Shown here piece by piece: positions 37,060 through 45,889 of a stretch of DNA of 64,000 nt. Origin of the DNA: Comamonas sp. lk (GTDB taxonomy: Bacteria > Pseudomonadota > Gammaproteobacteria > Burkholderiales > Burkholderiaceae_C). The stretch lies in the NCBI RefSeq assembly GCF_900564145.1, contig NZ_UOOB01000001.1, forward strand, positions 1,091,732 through 1,155,731, written 5' to 3'. The stretch's first letter is position 1. Every line of letters starts with the position of its first letter. The position numbers were made by a program, and so were the translations under genes. Under the pieces are notes generated by a model. That model made no database searches. It saw only the letters and a program-made list of their open reading frames with translations, and was not told the DNA's origin.

Positions 37060-38513
37060 GCCAGCTCCTCGGGTGTGTAGTCCTGCTCGGTGGTCTGGCT
37101 TTTACTCGGTGCGCGGGTTGGTGCAGCGTTGTCTGAACCATTGCGGCCGAAGGCATACCAGTCCACGTGGCGGGTAAAGATCATGACCAGAGCCAGCACG
37201 GCAAACAGAGCAATCGATCCTACGACCAGCGCGGTCTGCTCCAGCTGCAGCAGCACATACAACAAAGCGTAGAGCGTGGAGATGGCCAGCGCAAACGGCA
37301 GTCCGCGTTTGACGCTGCCCAGAATATGGCTGGCGTAGAACGCCAGCAGTGCCACGCAGGCGCTGGCGGCAATCACATAGGAGGTGGCAAAGCCCAGGTG
37401 TTCGGACAGGCTGATCAGCAGCAGGAAGAAGCTGCACAGCGCAGAGCCCACCAGCAGGTACTGCACGGCGTGAACGCGCAGCTGCTTCATGACCTCGAAC
37501 AGACCCACGGCGACAAAGGTCAGCACCACAAACAAAACACCGTATTTGGTGGCACGCTCGCTGAGGGAGTAGACGTTGACGGGGTTCACAAACTCCGTGC
37601 TCATGGATTCAAGACAGGGCCCGCTGTTGTCACGGGCTGCTTCGGCTGAGGTGTAGGTCATGCCCTCGCTGCGGTAGCTTCCGCTGCAGAGATTTTGCTG
37701 GCGGGTGAACGCCTGGCGTGCGGAAGACGCTAGCGAGGACAGTTCCCAGCTGGCGGTAAAGCCGCTGTCCGTGATTTCACGGCGAGTGGGCAAGAAACTG
37801 CCGCCAAACGAGGGGTGAGGCCAGTCGGCAGTGAGCGTGACCTTGCTTTCGGTGGCAATGGGGGTGAAAGCCAGATTCTCCGTGCCCACCAGTTGCAGCT
37901 TCATGTTCACATTGAGCGGTTCGCCTTTCTTGAGGATGGCCGGCATCACCTCCGCCTGAATGCCTTTGCTATAGCGGTTCAGCGGGGTGCCCGACTCCAC
38001 CGACAAATCCTTGCCATTGGCTTCTATGCTGGCGCTGCGGATGCCGCGCGGATCGGAAAGTGCGAAGGCCAGATTGACTTCCTGGCAGCGCACGACGGCA
38101 TGGGGCTCGCTGGGCTTGGGTGTTTCCAGATACTGAGCGGCATTGCTGAAGCTGGCGCTGACCTGGTCATGCAGTACATAGGCGTTCACATGATGCAGCC
38201 CGCGCGAGCGCTCTTCCATATGGGCGCTGGCATCGTGGCGCAGATCGTCTGGCAGCAGCAGGCGCTGGAATTCGCGTGTGGTGTATTCCACTTTTTTCCC
38301 GTTGCTGGTGCTGGTGGTTTCGGTGCAGTTCTGCACCAGCGCAGGACCAATAAGAGTTTGTGATCCCGCCAGGCTGGCCACCACGCTCTGGACAGCATAG
38401 TCCCGGTTGCGGATGCGGTCTTGAACCACATCCTGGATCATGGAAAGGCCTGCCATGAGCAGGGCCAGCACTATCAGCAAAGAAGCTGTCTTGAGCAGCA
38501 AACGGTTCTTCAT
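37056..38513 (-). CDS. creD: CreD family inner membrane protein
   Basis: A 485-residue CreD. It has an N-terminal membrane helix (LLLKTASLLIVLALLMAGLS), a large periplasmic domain, then about five membrane segments near the C-terminus and a charged cytoplasmic tail. Its cellular role is poorly known; it affects envelope integrity and colicin E2 tolerance in E. coli and beta-lactam response in some species. The ATG at 38513 follows GGGAGC. A TTCAC-N6-TTCAC tag lies 66 bp upstream, so CreB control is likely. The small gene downstream overlaps by 4 bp. Confidence 0.9.
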   Translation of the reverse strand: MKNRLLLKTASLLIVLALLMAGLSMIQDVVQDRIRNRDYAVQSVVASLAGSQTLIGPALVQNCTETTSTSNGKKVEYTTREFQRLLLPDDLRHDASAHMEERSRGLHHVNAYVLHDQVSASFSNAAQYLETPKPSEPHAVVRCQEVNLAFALSDPRGIRSASIEANGKDLSVESGTPLNRYSKGIQAEVMPAILKKGEPLNVNMKLQLVGTENLAFTPIATESKVTLTADWPHPSFGGSFLPTRREITDSGFTASWELSSLASSARQAFTRQQNLCSGSYRSEGMTYTSAEAARDNSGPCLESMSTEFVNPVNVYSLSERATKYGVLFVVLTFVAVGLFEVMKQLRVHAVQYLLVGSALCSFFLLLISLSEHLGFATSYVIAASACVALLAFYASHILGSVKRGLPFALAISTLYALLYVLLQLEQTALVVGSIALFAVLALVMIFTRHVDWYAFGRNGSDNAAPTRAPSKSQTTEQDYTPEELA

Positions 38514-38578
38514 CAAAGCTCCCGGTGGATGATTTCGGGAGCAGTTTCCAAGGCGTCTGTGAGCCGGGTAAGAAGTGT

Positions 38579-38594
38579 GTGAAGTCTGTGTGAA
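38579..38594 (-). promoter_or_regulatory. CreB-type binding tag (TTCAC-N6-TTCAC) before creD
   Basis: On the minus strand the sequence reads TTCAC-ACAGAC-TTCAC. This is an exact match to the cre/blr tag bound by CreB in E. coli and by its Aeromonas counterpart. It lies in the 107-bp creC-creD gap, 66 bp before creD and in the creD direction. The match is seen; binding is inferred. Confidence 0.75.
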
Positions 38595-38620
38595 GTGGGC
38601 CGCAAAAGCGCCGAAAAACT

Positions 38621-40084
38621 TCAGTGCGCGAGCTTGCCGCTGGGAAAACTCAGCGTGACGGACAGACCGGGTGAGGTGTTGCGGATCTGCATGCTGCCGC
38701 CATGCAAATGCATGATGCGCAGCACGATGGACAGGCCCAGGCCGGTACCGCTGCGCTCGCCATTGGGGCGGGGGGTGGTGAAAAACCGTTCACCCAGACG
38801 GCTCAATAACTGGGGTGAAACGCCGGGCCCCTGGTCATTGATGCTAATGGCCGACGGTGCAAGCCGTATGAGGATCTGGCTTTGTGCGGGAGCGAAATCC
38901 ATTGCGTTCTGCAACAAGTTGCTGATGGCCAGCACCAGCAGGCCTTGCTCCCACGGGCCGTGGCTGTCTTCGCCTTCCAGCACCATGGTAATGCCGCGCT
39001 GACTGGCGCTGCTGGCTATTTGATCCATGGCTTGCTTGGCGCAGGCTTTCAGGCTGCAGCGGCTTTGCGCATGCAGCTGCTGGCGTTGCTCCAGGCGGCT
39101 CAGTTGCAGCAACTGATCGACCAGGTTTTGCAGGCGCTGGCACTGGTCCAGCACCTGCTGGGCAAACATCTCTCTATCCTGAGGTGGAAGCTCTTCCAGC
39201 AGCAATTCGCCTGCCCCGCGAATGGCTGCGACCGGGCTTTTGAGTTCGTGCGTGAGGGCGCGCACATAGCCTTCTATATAGTCCCGTCCTTCCAGGCGCT
39301 TGCGCATATTGTCCATGGCCTGGGCCAGATCGCCCAGCTCACCAGGCATGGACGGCACGGCGGCCGGTGTTGCCGGCAGGGCATTGTGGGCGGCTTCGTT
39401 GAGCGTGGGAGCCTGCACCTGCTGCGCATAGCTGCGCAGGCGCCGAACGTGGATCACAAACCACCAGGTCACACCGCAGCCCACCGCAGCGGAAAGCAGC
39501 ACAAACAGCAGGCCGCCGCGCAGGATCTTGCGTTCCGCGCTATCGATGATTTTCTGCACCGAGCGGGCGGGCTTGGAAGTGGAGAGCACGCCGGCAATAT
39601 GCCCGTTCACCAGAATGGGGGCGGAGACATACATCACGCTGCTGCCCTCATCGTCTTGTACTTCGCGCGTAGTGCGGGCGCCGTACTCGCCGCGCAGCGT
39701 CAGGTAGACATCACGCCAGCGCGAGTAGTTGCTGCCCTCGTCTTTGCCCAGGGAATCAAACAGCACCAGCCCCTGTTTGTCGGCCACGGTGATGCGCATG
39801 TCCAGACTGCTTTTCTTGGCATCCCAGATGCGGACCTGCACCGGCTGTTGGTTATAGGCTTGCAACTGCCGGGCAAAGCGGCTGTTTTGTCCATTTTGCA
39901 GATCGCCGCTGGCCATGTCTTCGCTGGCCAGAGCGGCCAGGGCATAGGCCGCTTCCACCAAGGTGTCTTCGGTGACCTTGCGCACACTGGGCCTGATCTC
40001 CACCATGAAAACGCGCAACACAAAGAAGGCGGCCAGCCCGTTGATCAGGAAGAAGGCAAAGAACAGGCGCAGGCCCAGGCGCAT
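38621..40084 (-). CDS. creC: Two-component sensor histidine kinase CreC
   Basis: A 487-residue kinase, close to E. coli CreC (474). It has one N-terminal membrane helix, a periplasmic sensor region (about 30-185), a second helix (near 190-210), a HAMP-like segment, the H box ALTHELKSPVAAIRGAGELL and HATPase motifs (N box SNLLQNAMDF, G boxes DQGPGV and GTGLGLSI). It should phosphorylate CreB. It starts 5 bp after creB; creD follows after a gap that holds the CreB tag. Confidence 0.9.
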   Translation of the reverse strand: MRLGLRLFFAFFLINGLAAFFVLRVFMVEIRPSVRKVTEDTLVEAAYALAALASEDMASGDLQNGQNSRFARQLQAYNQQPVQVRIWDAKKSSLDMRITVADKQGLVLFDSLGKDEGSNYSRWRDVYLTLRGEYGARTTREVQDDEGSSVMYVSAPILVNGHIAGVLSTSKPARSVQKIIDSAERKILRGGLLFVLLSAAVGCGVTWWFVIHVRRLRSYAQQVQAPTLNEAAHNALPATPAAVPSMPGELGDLAQAMDNMRKRLEGRDYIEGYVRALTHELKSPVAAIRGAGELLLEELPPQDREMFAQQVLDQCQRLQNLVDQLLQLSRLEQRQQLHAQSRCSLKACAKQAMDQIASSASQRGITMVLEGEDSHGPWEQGLLVLAISNLLQNAMDFAPAQSQILIRLAPSAISINDQGPGVSPQLLSRLGERFFTTPRPNGERSGTGLGLSIVLRIMHLHGGSMQIRNTSPGLSVTLSFPSGKLAH

Positions 40085-40089
40085 GATGC

Positions 40090-40815
40090 TCAGGCAGGCA
40101 GGCTCAGGCTGTAGCCCAGACCGCGGTGCGTGGTGATGACTTCCTGTGTGGGTAAATGTTCGCGCAGCTTGGCGCGCAGGGTCTTGACGTGGGTGTCCAC
40201 CGTGCGATCCGTGCTTTCGCTGTCCAGCCCCCAGATTTGCTCCAGCAGGAAATCACGACTCAGAATGCGGCCGGGGCGTTCCATCAGGCATTGCAGCAGC
40301 TGATATTCGCGCCGGGTCAGATCCAGCGCCGTGGCATGAATCAGTGCCCGTTGGCCTTGCTCATCTATTTGAAGTGAGTACGCAGGCTGGACGGGCGCTT
40401 GGGGCTGAAACTGCCTTGAACGACGTAGCAGCGCGCGGGTGCGAGCCAGCAGTTCGCGCGGGCTGAAGGGCTTGCACAGATAGTCGTCGGCTCCCAACTC
40501 CAGACCCAGCACCCTGTCCATTTCCTCGCCGCGGGCGCTCAGCACCAGCACCGGTACAAATGAACCTGCGGCGCGCAATTCGCGGCACCAGTCCAGACCG
40601 TTGCCATCGGGCAGGCCGACATCCATCAGCAGGACGTCAAAGCGTTGCAGGCTCCATTGCTCCCGGGCATCGGCGATCAGCAGGCTGTGCGTGACCGCAA
40701 TGCCTTCGCGCTCCAAGGCATAGCAAACGGTGCGGGCAATGGCCGGGTCGTCTTCCAGCAGCAGCAACCGTGGGGCGCCGCCTGGGGCTGGCTGTAGGGG
40801 CGCAGGGCTTGGCAT
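40090..40815 (-). CDS. creB: Two-component response regulator CreB
   Basis: A 241-residue OmpR/PhoB-type regulator. The receiver domain has acidic residues LLEDD, the phospho-acceptor Asp65 in LLMDVGLPDGNG and the conserved Lys in YLCKPF. The C-terminal winged helix contains TRREYQLLQCLMERPG and TVDTHVKTLRAKL. A Pro-rich N-terminal stretch of about 15 residues is extra. It is followed by creC after 5 bp and preceded by rapZ after 16 bp. A matching tag lies before creD. Confidence 0.9.
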   Translation of the reverse strand: MPSPAPLQPAPGGAPRLLLLEDDPAIARTVCYALEREGIAVTHSLLIADAREQWSLQRFDVLLMDVGLPDGNGLDWCRELRAAGSFVPVLVLSARGEEMDRVLGLELGADDYLCKPFSPRELLARTRALLRRSRQFQPQAPVQPAYSLQIDEQGQRALIHATALDLTRREYQLLQCLMERPGRILSRDFLLEQIWGLDSESTDRTVDTHVKTLRAKLREHLPTQEVITTHRGLGYSLSLPA

Positions 40816-40831
40816 GCAAGAGTCCGGCCGC

Positions 40832-41743
40832 TTATTTTTCCGCCGGGGCTGGGCTCAGATACTGCGTCGCCAGATCCAGGAACCTGCCGCGAAAATCCAG
40901 GCAACGGTGTCTGCGCAATGTGGGCCAGCGCTTTTCGAAATGCCTGGCCAAAGCCTCCACCAGAAACACGGAGCGGTGCTGGCCGCCTGTGCAACCAATG
41001 CCTACGGTCACATAGCTGCGATGGTCTTGCGCCATCAAAGGCAGCCAACGGTCCAGAAAACACTCTATGTCCTGCTGCATCTGCCGCACTTGCTGTTGGC
41101 CGTGCAGATAGTCAGCCACCGGCTTGTCCAGTCCGGTCAAGGGACGCAGGTCTTGCTCATAGTGGGGGTTGGGCAGCATGCGCACGTCGAACACATAGTC
41201 AGAGTCTGTGGGCAGACCGTGCTTGAAGCCAAATGACTGAAATACCAGCGTCATCTGTCCCATAGGTACGGCGATGACCTGTTTGACATAGCTTTGCAGC
41301 TGGGCAGATTTGAGATCGCTGGTGTCCAGCACCATGGATTTGTCACGCAGCTCGGCCAGCAGCTCGCGTTCTTTTTCTATGCCTTGCTCGAGTGCCAGAT
41401 GCTCGTCTGCAATCCTATCCTGCGACAAAGGGTGCTTGCGGCGAGTTTCCGAGAAGCGGCGCACCAGCGTGCTGGTGGATGCGTCGAGAAAGATCAGGTG
41501 CGGCACCAGGCCCTGCTGCTGCAGGCGTTGCAGTTGCGCCGGCAACTGCGGCAGGCCTTGGGCGCTGCGGGCATCCATGGCAACGGCCACCTTGTTGCTG
41601 TGGTGCTTGAGTTCGACAAACGATTGAAACAGCTCGGGCGGAAGATTGTCCACGCAGTAATAGCCGGCATCCTCCAGAGCGTGCAGGGCCACGGATTTTC
41701 CCGATCCGGACATGCCGCTGATCAGAACAATCTCCAAAGACAT
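40832..41743 (-). CDS. rapZ: RNase adapter protein RapZ/nucleotide-binding protein
   Basis: A 303-residue RapZ/YvcJ protein. It has Walker [11 protein letters not shown], followed by [14 protein letters not shown], and the C-terminal [14 protein letters not shown] motif. In enterobacteria it delivers GlmZ RNA to RNase E to control glucosamine-6-phosphate synthesis; whether that holds here is unknown. It lies 3 bp after recN and 16 bp before creB on the same strand. Confidence 0.93.
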   Translation of the reverse strand: MSLEIVLISGMSGSGKSVALHALEDAGYYCVDNLPPELFQSFVELKHHSNKVAVAMDARSAQGLPQLPAQLQRLQQQGLVPHLIFLDASTSTLVRRFSETRRKHPLSQDRIADEHLALEQGIEKERELLAELRDKSMVLDTSDLKSAQLQSYVKQVIAVPMGQMTLVFQSFGFKHGLPTDSDYVFDVRMLPNPHYEQDLRPLTGLDKPVADYLHGQQQVRQMQQDIECFLDRWLPLMAQDHRSYVTVGIGCTGGQHRSVFLVEALARHFEKRWPTLRRHRCLDFRGRFLDLATQYLSPAPAEK

Positions 41744-41746
41744 GAC

Positions 41747-43486
41747 TCAATCTCCCTTGACCTTGCTAGATGCTTTACGCGCCACATGAGAGGCTGCGGT
41801 CTTGGCGACTTTGGCACGCGCAGCCGGTGCCTGGCCCAATCTTGCCACGGCCAGCATTTCTCTGGCATGGGCCATGGTTGCATCGGAAATCAGCTCGCCC
41901 CCCAGCATGCGTGCCAGCTCGCTTTCTCTGTCTGCACCAGACAAAGGAGCCACGCTGCTGATGGTGGTGTTGTTCTTGGGCTTTTTGGCCACCAGATAGT
42001 GCTGATCCGCATAGGCTGCGACCTGAGGCAAATGGGTGACGGCCAGCACCTGGCGCGAGTGGCCCAGCGAGTGCATGAGGCGGCCCACGGTTTCCGCGAC
42101 CGCTCCGCCCACGCCGGAATCCACTTCGTCAAATATCAAGGTGGCCGCTTCGCCCAGTTCGCTGGTGGTGACCGCAATGGCCAGGGAAATACGTGACAGC
42201 TCACCGCCCGAGGCGACCTTGGCAATCGGCTTGGGCGTGGCTCCCGGATGACCGGCCACCAGAAAGTTGACGCTGTCCGTGCCCGCCGGGGTGGCGGATT
42301 CGGCTGTGTCCAGCTGGACTTCAAACAGCCCGCCTTTCATGCCCAGGCTCTGCATGGATTGGGTGATGGCGCGCGACAGGCGCGGCGCAGCAAGCGCCCG
42401 CTGCTGAGAAATGGTGCGCGCAAGATTCAGATACTGCTGGTGGGCCGCTTGCTCGCTGGAGCGCAAACCCTCCACATCGACGGCTGCATCGAGCTGGCGC
42501 AGCTCCTGCCTCCAGCTTTCCAGCAGAGCCGGCAATTCTTCAGGAGTGCGCTTGTAGCGGCGCGCCAGTTGCATCCACATCGACAGGCGCTGATCGAGAT
42601 CGGCCAGCAGCTCGGGGTCCAGGTCGGCGCGGCGCAAATAGGTTTGCAGAGAATGGCGCGCGTCTTGCAGCTGAGCGACGCAAGAGCTCAACACATCGGC
42701 AATGCTTTGAAATTCGGGCTCCAGGTGCTCCTGGCCCTGTAGCAGATGATGGGCCCGGTTCAATGGAGTTGCGGCGCCGGCTTCGTCATCTTCCAGCATC
42801 TGCAAGCCCGCTTGTGCCGTATCCATCAGCGTCTGCGCGTGTGACAGGCGGGTGTGCTGGGCATTGAGTTCATCCCATTCATCGGCCTGGGGCGAGAGCT
42901 TGTCCAGCTCCGAGATCTGCCACTGCAGGCGCTCGCGTTCGCGCTGTAGGTTGTCTTGAGCCGCAACAGCTTGCTCCAAGGCGTGAAGGGTCTCGCGCCA
43001 GGCCTGCCACAGCAGTTTGAGCTCTGCCGTGCTGATGCTGCCGTAGGTGTCCAGCATGGCGCGGGCCGCATCGGGGCGTGTCAGGCTTTGCCAGGCGTGC
43101 TGGCCATGAATGTCCAGCAACTGCTCGCCCAGGTGGCGCAGCTGCGTGGCCGTGGCGGGCGTGCCGTTGATCCAGGCGCGGCTGCGCCCCTGGCTGTCTA
43201 TGGTTCGGCGCAGCAGCAGTGCGTCTTCAGCGGCAAAGCCGGCCTCCTCGAGCCATGGCACCAGCCGGGGCGGGCTATCAAATTCCGCACAGATATCGGC
43301 AAGACTGCAACCTTCGCGGACCACATCGGCATCGGCCCTGGCTCCCAGCACCAGTTGCAGAGCATCGATCAGAATGGATTTGCCGGCACCGGTTTCGCCG
43401 GTCAATACGGTAAAGCCGCTTTGCCAGTCCAGATCCAACGCCTGGACGATGACAAAATCACGCAGAACAATGCGCTTCAAAGCCAT
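41747..43486 (-). CDS. recN: DNA repair protein RecN
   Basis: A 579-residue SMC-like ATPase. Walker A is LTGETGAGKS, the signature is ASGGELSRISLA and Walker B is LIFDEVDSGVGG. The middle part (about 160-380) is coiled coil. RecN acts early in double-strand break repair. The frame extends to a Lys-rich tail (VARKASSKVKGD). It begins directly after the nadK stop with no gap and is followed by rapZ after 3 bp. Confidence 0.95.
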   Translation of the reverse strand: MALKRIVLRDFVIVQALDLDWQSGFTVLTGETGAGKSILIDALQLVLGARADADVVREGCSLADICAEFDSPPRLVPWLEEAGFAAEDALLLRRTIDSQGRSRAWINGTPATATQLRHLGEQLLDIHGQHAWQSLTRPDAARAMLDTYGSISTAELKLLWQAWRETLHALEQAVAAQDNLQRERERLQWQISELDKLSPQADEWDELNAQHTRLSHAQTLMDTAQAGLQMLEDDEAGAATPLNRAHHLLQGQEHLEPEFQSIADVLSSCVAQLQDARHSLQTYLRRADLDPELLADLDQRLSMWMQLARRYKRTPEELPALLESWRQELRQLDAAVDVEGLRSSEQAAHQQYLNLARTISQQRALAAPRLSRAITQSMQSLGMKGGLFEVQLDTAESATPAGTDSVNFLVAGHPGATPKPIAKVASGGELSRISLAIAVTTSELGEAATLIFDEVDSGVGGAVAETVGRLMHSLGHSRQVLAVTHLPQVAAYADQHYLVAKKPKNNTTISSVAPLSGADRESELARMLGGELISDATMAHAREMLAVARLGQAPAARAKVAKTAASHVARKASSKVKGD

Positions 43487-44383
43487 TCAGGCGCCTCCTT
43501 CATTCCAGCCCAGTTTTTTGCGCAAGGTGTCGAAATAGCTCCAGTCCTTGGGGTGCAGAAAGCGCACGCTGTGGTCGGCGCGTTTGACCAGGATGCGATC
43601 GCCGTGCTGCAAGGAGGCCAGCGACTGCATATCGAAATTGGCGCTGATATCGCGCCCGGCAACGACTTCAATCGTCACTTCTTGCGAGTCCGAAAGAACA
43701 ATCGGGCGGTTCGAGAGGTTGTGAGGCGCAATCGGCACCATGACCCAGGCCGGAATCGATGGATGCAGCATGGGCCCGCCCGCCGAGAGCGCATAGGCGG
43801 TGGAACCGGTGGGAGTGGCGACGATCAAGCCGTCGGCACGTTGGTTAGACACGAACTTGCCGCCCACTTCGACCCGAAGCTCGACCATGCCGGAGGTCGA
43901 CCCGCGGTTGACCACGACATCATTCATGGCCAGCGCTTCAAACACACAATGGTCATCGCGCATGACCCTGGCCTGCATCAGCGGGCGTTCGTCTTCCTCA
44001 TACTCGCCTTGCAGCATGGGAGTGATGGTGGATTCAAAATCTTCCAGCGCAATATCGGTCACAAAACCCAGGCGACCGCCATTGATGCCGATCAGCGGAG
44101 TACCGTATTTGGCAAGATGGCGGCCGGCACCGAGCATGGTGCCGTCGCCGCCCACCACAAGGCCCAGGTCGCAATGCTGGCCCAGGCCGTCGACATCCAT
44201 GCAGGGGTAATCGGTCAGGCCCGCATGAATGGCAGACTGTGTATCCAGAATGACGTCACAACCGAGACTGCGTAAATACGTGGCAATCCGGCCCAGTGCA
44301 TGGCTGGCACTTTCGGATGGTGCACCGGCACTGGGTGCGTGGTACTTGCCGATCAAGGCAACATGGCGAAACGTGGATGTCAT
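43487..44383 (-). CDS. nadK: NAD kinase
   Basis: A 298-residue NAD kinase. The active-site motif is [13 protein letters not shown], the NAD-binding stretch is [15 protein letters not shown], and [14 protein letters not shown] is also conserved. It makes NADP from NAD and ATP. It is divergent from hrcA with only 29 bp between starts and is the first gene of the minus-strand run nadK-recN-rapZ-creBCD. Confidence 0.95.
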   Translation of the reverse strand: MTSTFRHVALIGKYHAPSAGAPSESASHALGRIATYLRSLGCDVILDTQSAIHAGLTDYPCMDVDGLGQHCDLGLVVGGDGTMLGAGRHLAKYGTPLIGINGGRLGFVTDIALEDFESTITPMLQGEYEEDERPLMQARVMRDDHCVFEALAMNDVVVNRGSTSGMVELRVEVGGKFVSNQRADGLIVATPTGSTAYALSAGGPMLHPSIPAWVMVPIAPHNLSNRPIVLSDSQEVTIEVVAGRDISANFDMQSLASLQHGDRILVKRADHSVRFLHPKDWSYFDTLRKKLGWNEGGA

Positions 44384-44412
44384 TTGGGAAATTACATCAT
44401 TAAAATCAAAGC

Positions 44413-45420
44413 ATGCTCGAAGAACGTGCCAAGTTATTGCTCAAAGCGCTGATCGAGCGTTATATCGCCGACGGTCAACCGGTGGGGTCGCGCACCCTTT
44501 CCAGGGCTTCTGGCCTTGAATTGTCGCCTGCCACCATACGCAACGTGATGGCAGACCTGGAGGAGTTGGGGTTGATCATCAGCCCTCACACCTCGGCCGG
44601 CCGTGTTCCCACGGCCAGAGGTTATCGCCTGTTCGTGGACACCATGTTGACAGCGGACCGTTCAGGGATTGTGACGCCTGAACTGATGCCAGAGCAACCG
44701 CAAAAAGTGATTGCCAATGCGGCCAATCTGCTGTCCAGTCTCTCCCAGTTTGTGGGCGTGGTGATGGTGCCGCGCCGCAGCTCCGTGTTCAAACACATAG
44801 AGTTTGTGCGTTTGTCCGAGCGGCGTTTTCTCGTCATCATCGTCTCGCCCGAAGGCGATGTGCAAAACCGTGTCATCTTCACCGATGTGGACTACAGCGC
44901 TTCGCAGCTGATTGAAGCGGCCAACTTCCTCAATCGCCACTATGCCGGCCTTGCCATGGAAGATGTGCGTTCGCGCATTCAGACCGAGGTGGAACAGTTG
45001 CGCGGGGAGGTTGCCACCCTCATGCAGGCGGCAGTGGATGTGAGCGCCGAGGTGATGAGTGCCAATGACCAGGAGGATGTGGTCATTGCGGGCGAGCGCA
45101 ATCTGCTGTCTGTCAGCGATTTCTCCAGCGATATGGGCAATTTGCGCCGGGCATTTGACCTGTTTGAACAGAAAACCCAGATTTTGCGCCTGCTGGATTT
45201 TTCCAATCAGGCTGAAGGCGTGCGCATCTACATAGGTGGTGAAAGCCAGACCGTGCCGTTTGAAGAGCTCTCAATAGTGAGTGCCCCCTATGAGCTTGAT
45301 GGCAAGGTGGTAGGTACCTTGGGCGTGATCGGCCCCACACGCATGCATTACGACAAGATGATCCAGATTGTCGATATCACATCGAAACTTGTGAGCAATG
45401 CGCTCAGTCACAAGCGCTAG
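44413..45420 (+). CDS. hrcA: Heat-inducible transcription repressor HrcA
   Basis: A 335-residue HrcA. The N-terminal winged helix has [19 protein letters not shown] and [17 protein letters not shown], followed by [18 protein letters not shown]. HrcA represses chaperone genes through the CIRCE operator (TTAGCACTC-N9-GAGTGCTAA). No CIRCE copy is seen in the 29-bp gap before this gene, so autoregulation through that element is not supported here. Confidence 0.95.
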   Translation: MLEERAKLLLKALIERYIADGQPVGSRTLSRASGLELSPATIRNVMADLEELGLIISPHTSAGRVPTARGYRLFVDTMLTADRSGIVTPELMPEQPQKVIANAANLLSSLSQFVGVVMVPRRSSVFKHIEFVRLSERRFLVIIVSPEGDVQNRVIFTDVDYSASQLIEAANFLNRHYAGLAMEDVRSRIQTEVEQLRGEVATLMQAAVDVSAEVMSANDQEDVVIAGERNLLSVSDFSSDMGNLRRAFDLFEQKTQILRLLDFSNQAEGVRIYIGGESQTVPFEELSIVSAPYELDGKVVGTLGVIGPTRMHYDKMIQIVDITSKLVSNALSHKR

Positions 45421-45482
45421 CCTCGTTAGGCCATACAATAGCGAGGTTTTTCCGGTTACAGCCCTAGGTTGTGGCGGGTGTT

Positions 45483-45559
<77 letters not shown>

Positions 45560-45570
45560 AGACAGATAAG

Positions 45571-45603
45571 AAAGCCTGCTATTTAAACGTAGCAGGCTTT
45601 TTG
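45571..45603 (+). terminator. Terminator after the CAT tRNA
   Basis: AAAGCCTGCTA (45571-45581) pairs with TAGCAGGCTTT (45590-45600) around an 8-nt loop; T residues continue after the stem. Confidence 0.85.
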
Positions 45604-45889
45604 CTTTTCCACTTTGCGCAGCCTGGGCACAGGCAAAAGGCTGAGCTTTCTATCCTTGGCCAATAGGCTGCCGTCCGCCTGCCTGTTGGGGGCGACAGCG
45701 TCTGCGTCATCGCAGGCACGCCTCCTTAATGATGTTGCAGGCTGCCCCCGCGCCGGCAGTGCACCGGGGCGAGGGCAGTCATGGCATGCGCCGATTTGCC
45801 GAATGAAAGTCGCGAACCCATTGCGGCGCTGGCTCGGAGGGCAGTGGACTGCGCCGCAAGGATGCGATCAGAGATCAGCGTGCGATCTT
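45604..45889. other. Gap between the tRNA terminator and the phospholipase gene
   Basis: 286 bp with no gene I can support. A plus-strand open frame crosses it and continues over the phospholipase 3' end, but it has no ribosome site or known family. The DNA has GC-rich short repeats (GGCAGTGCACC, GGGCAGTCATGGC) and no clear terminator for the phospholipase. Confidence 0.5.

Noticed and set aside
44384..44412. Possible CIRCE operator before hrcA
   Set aside because: The 29-bp gap does not contain TTAGCACTC or its inverted partner.
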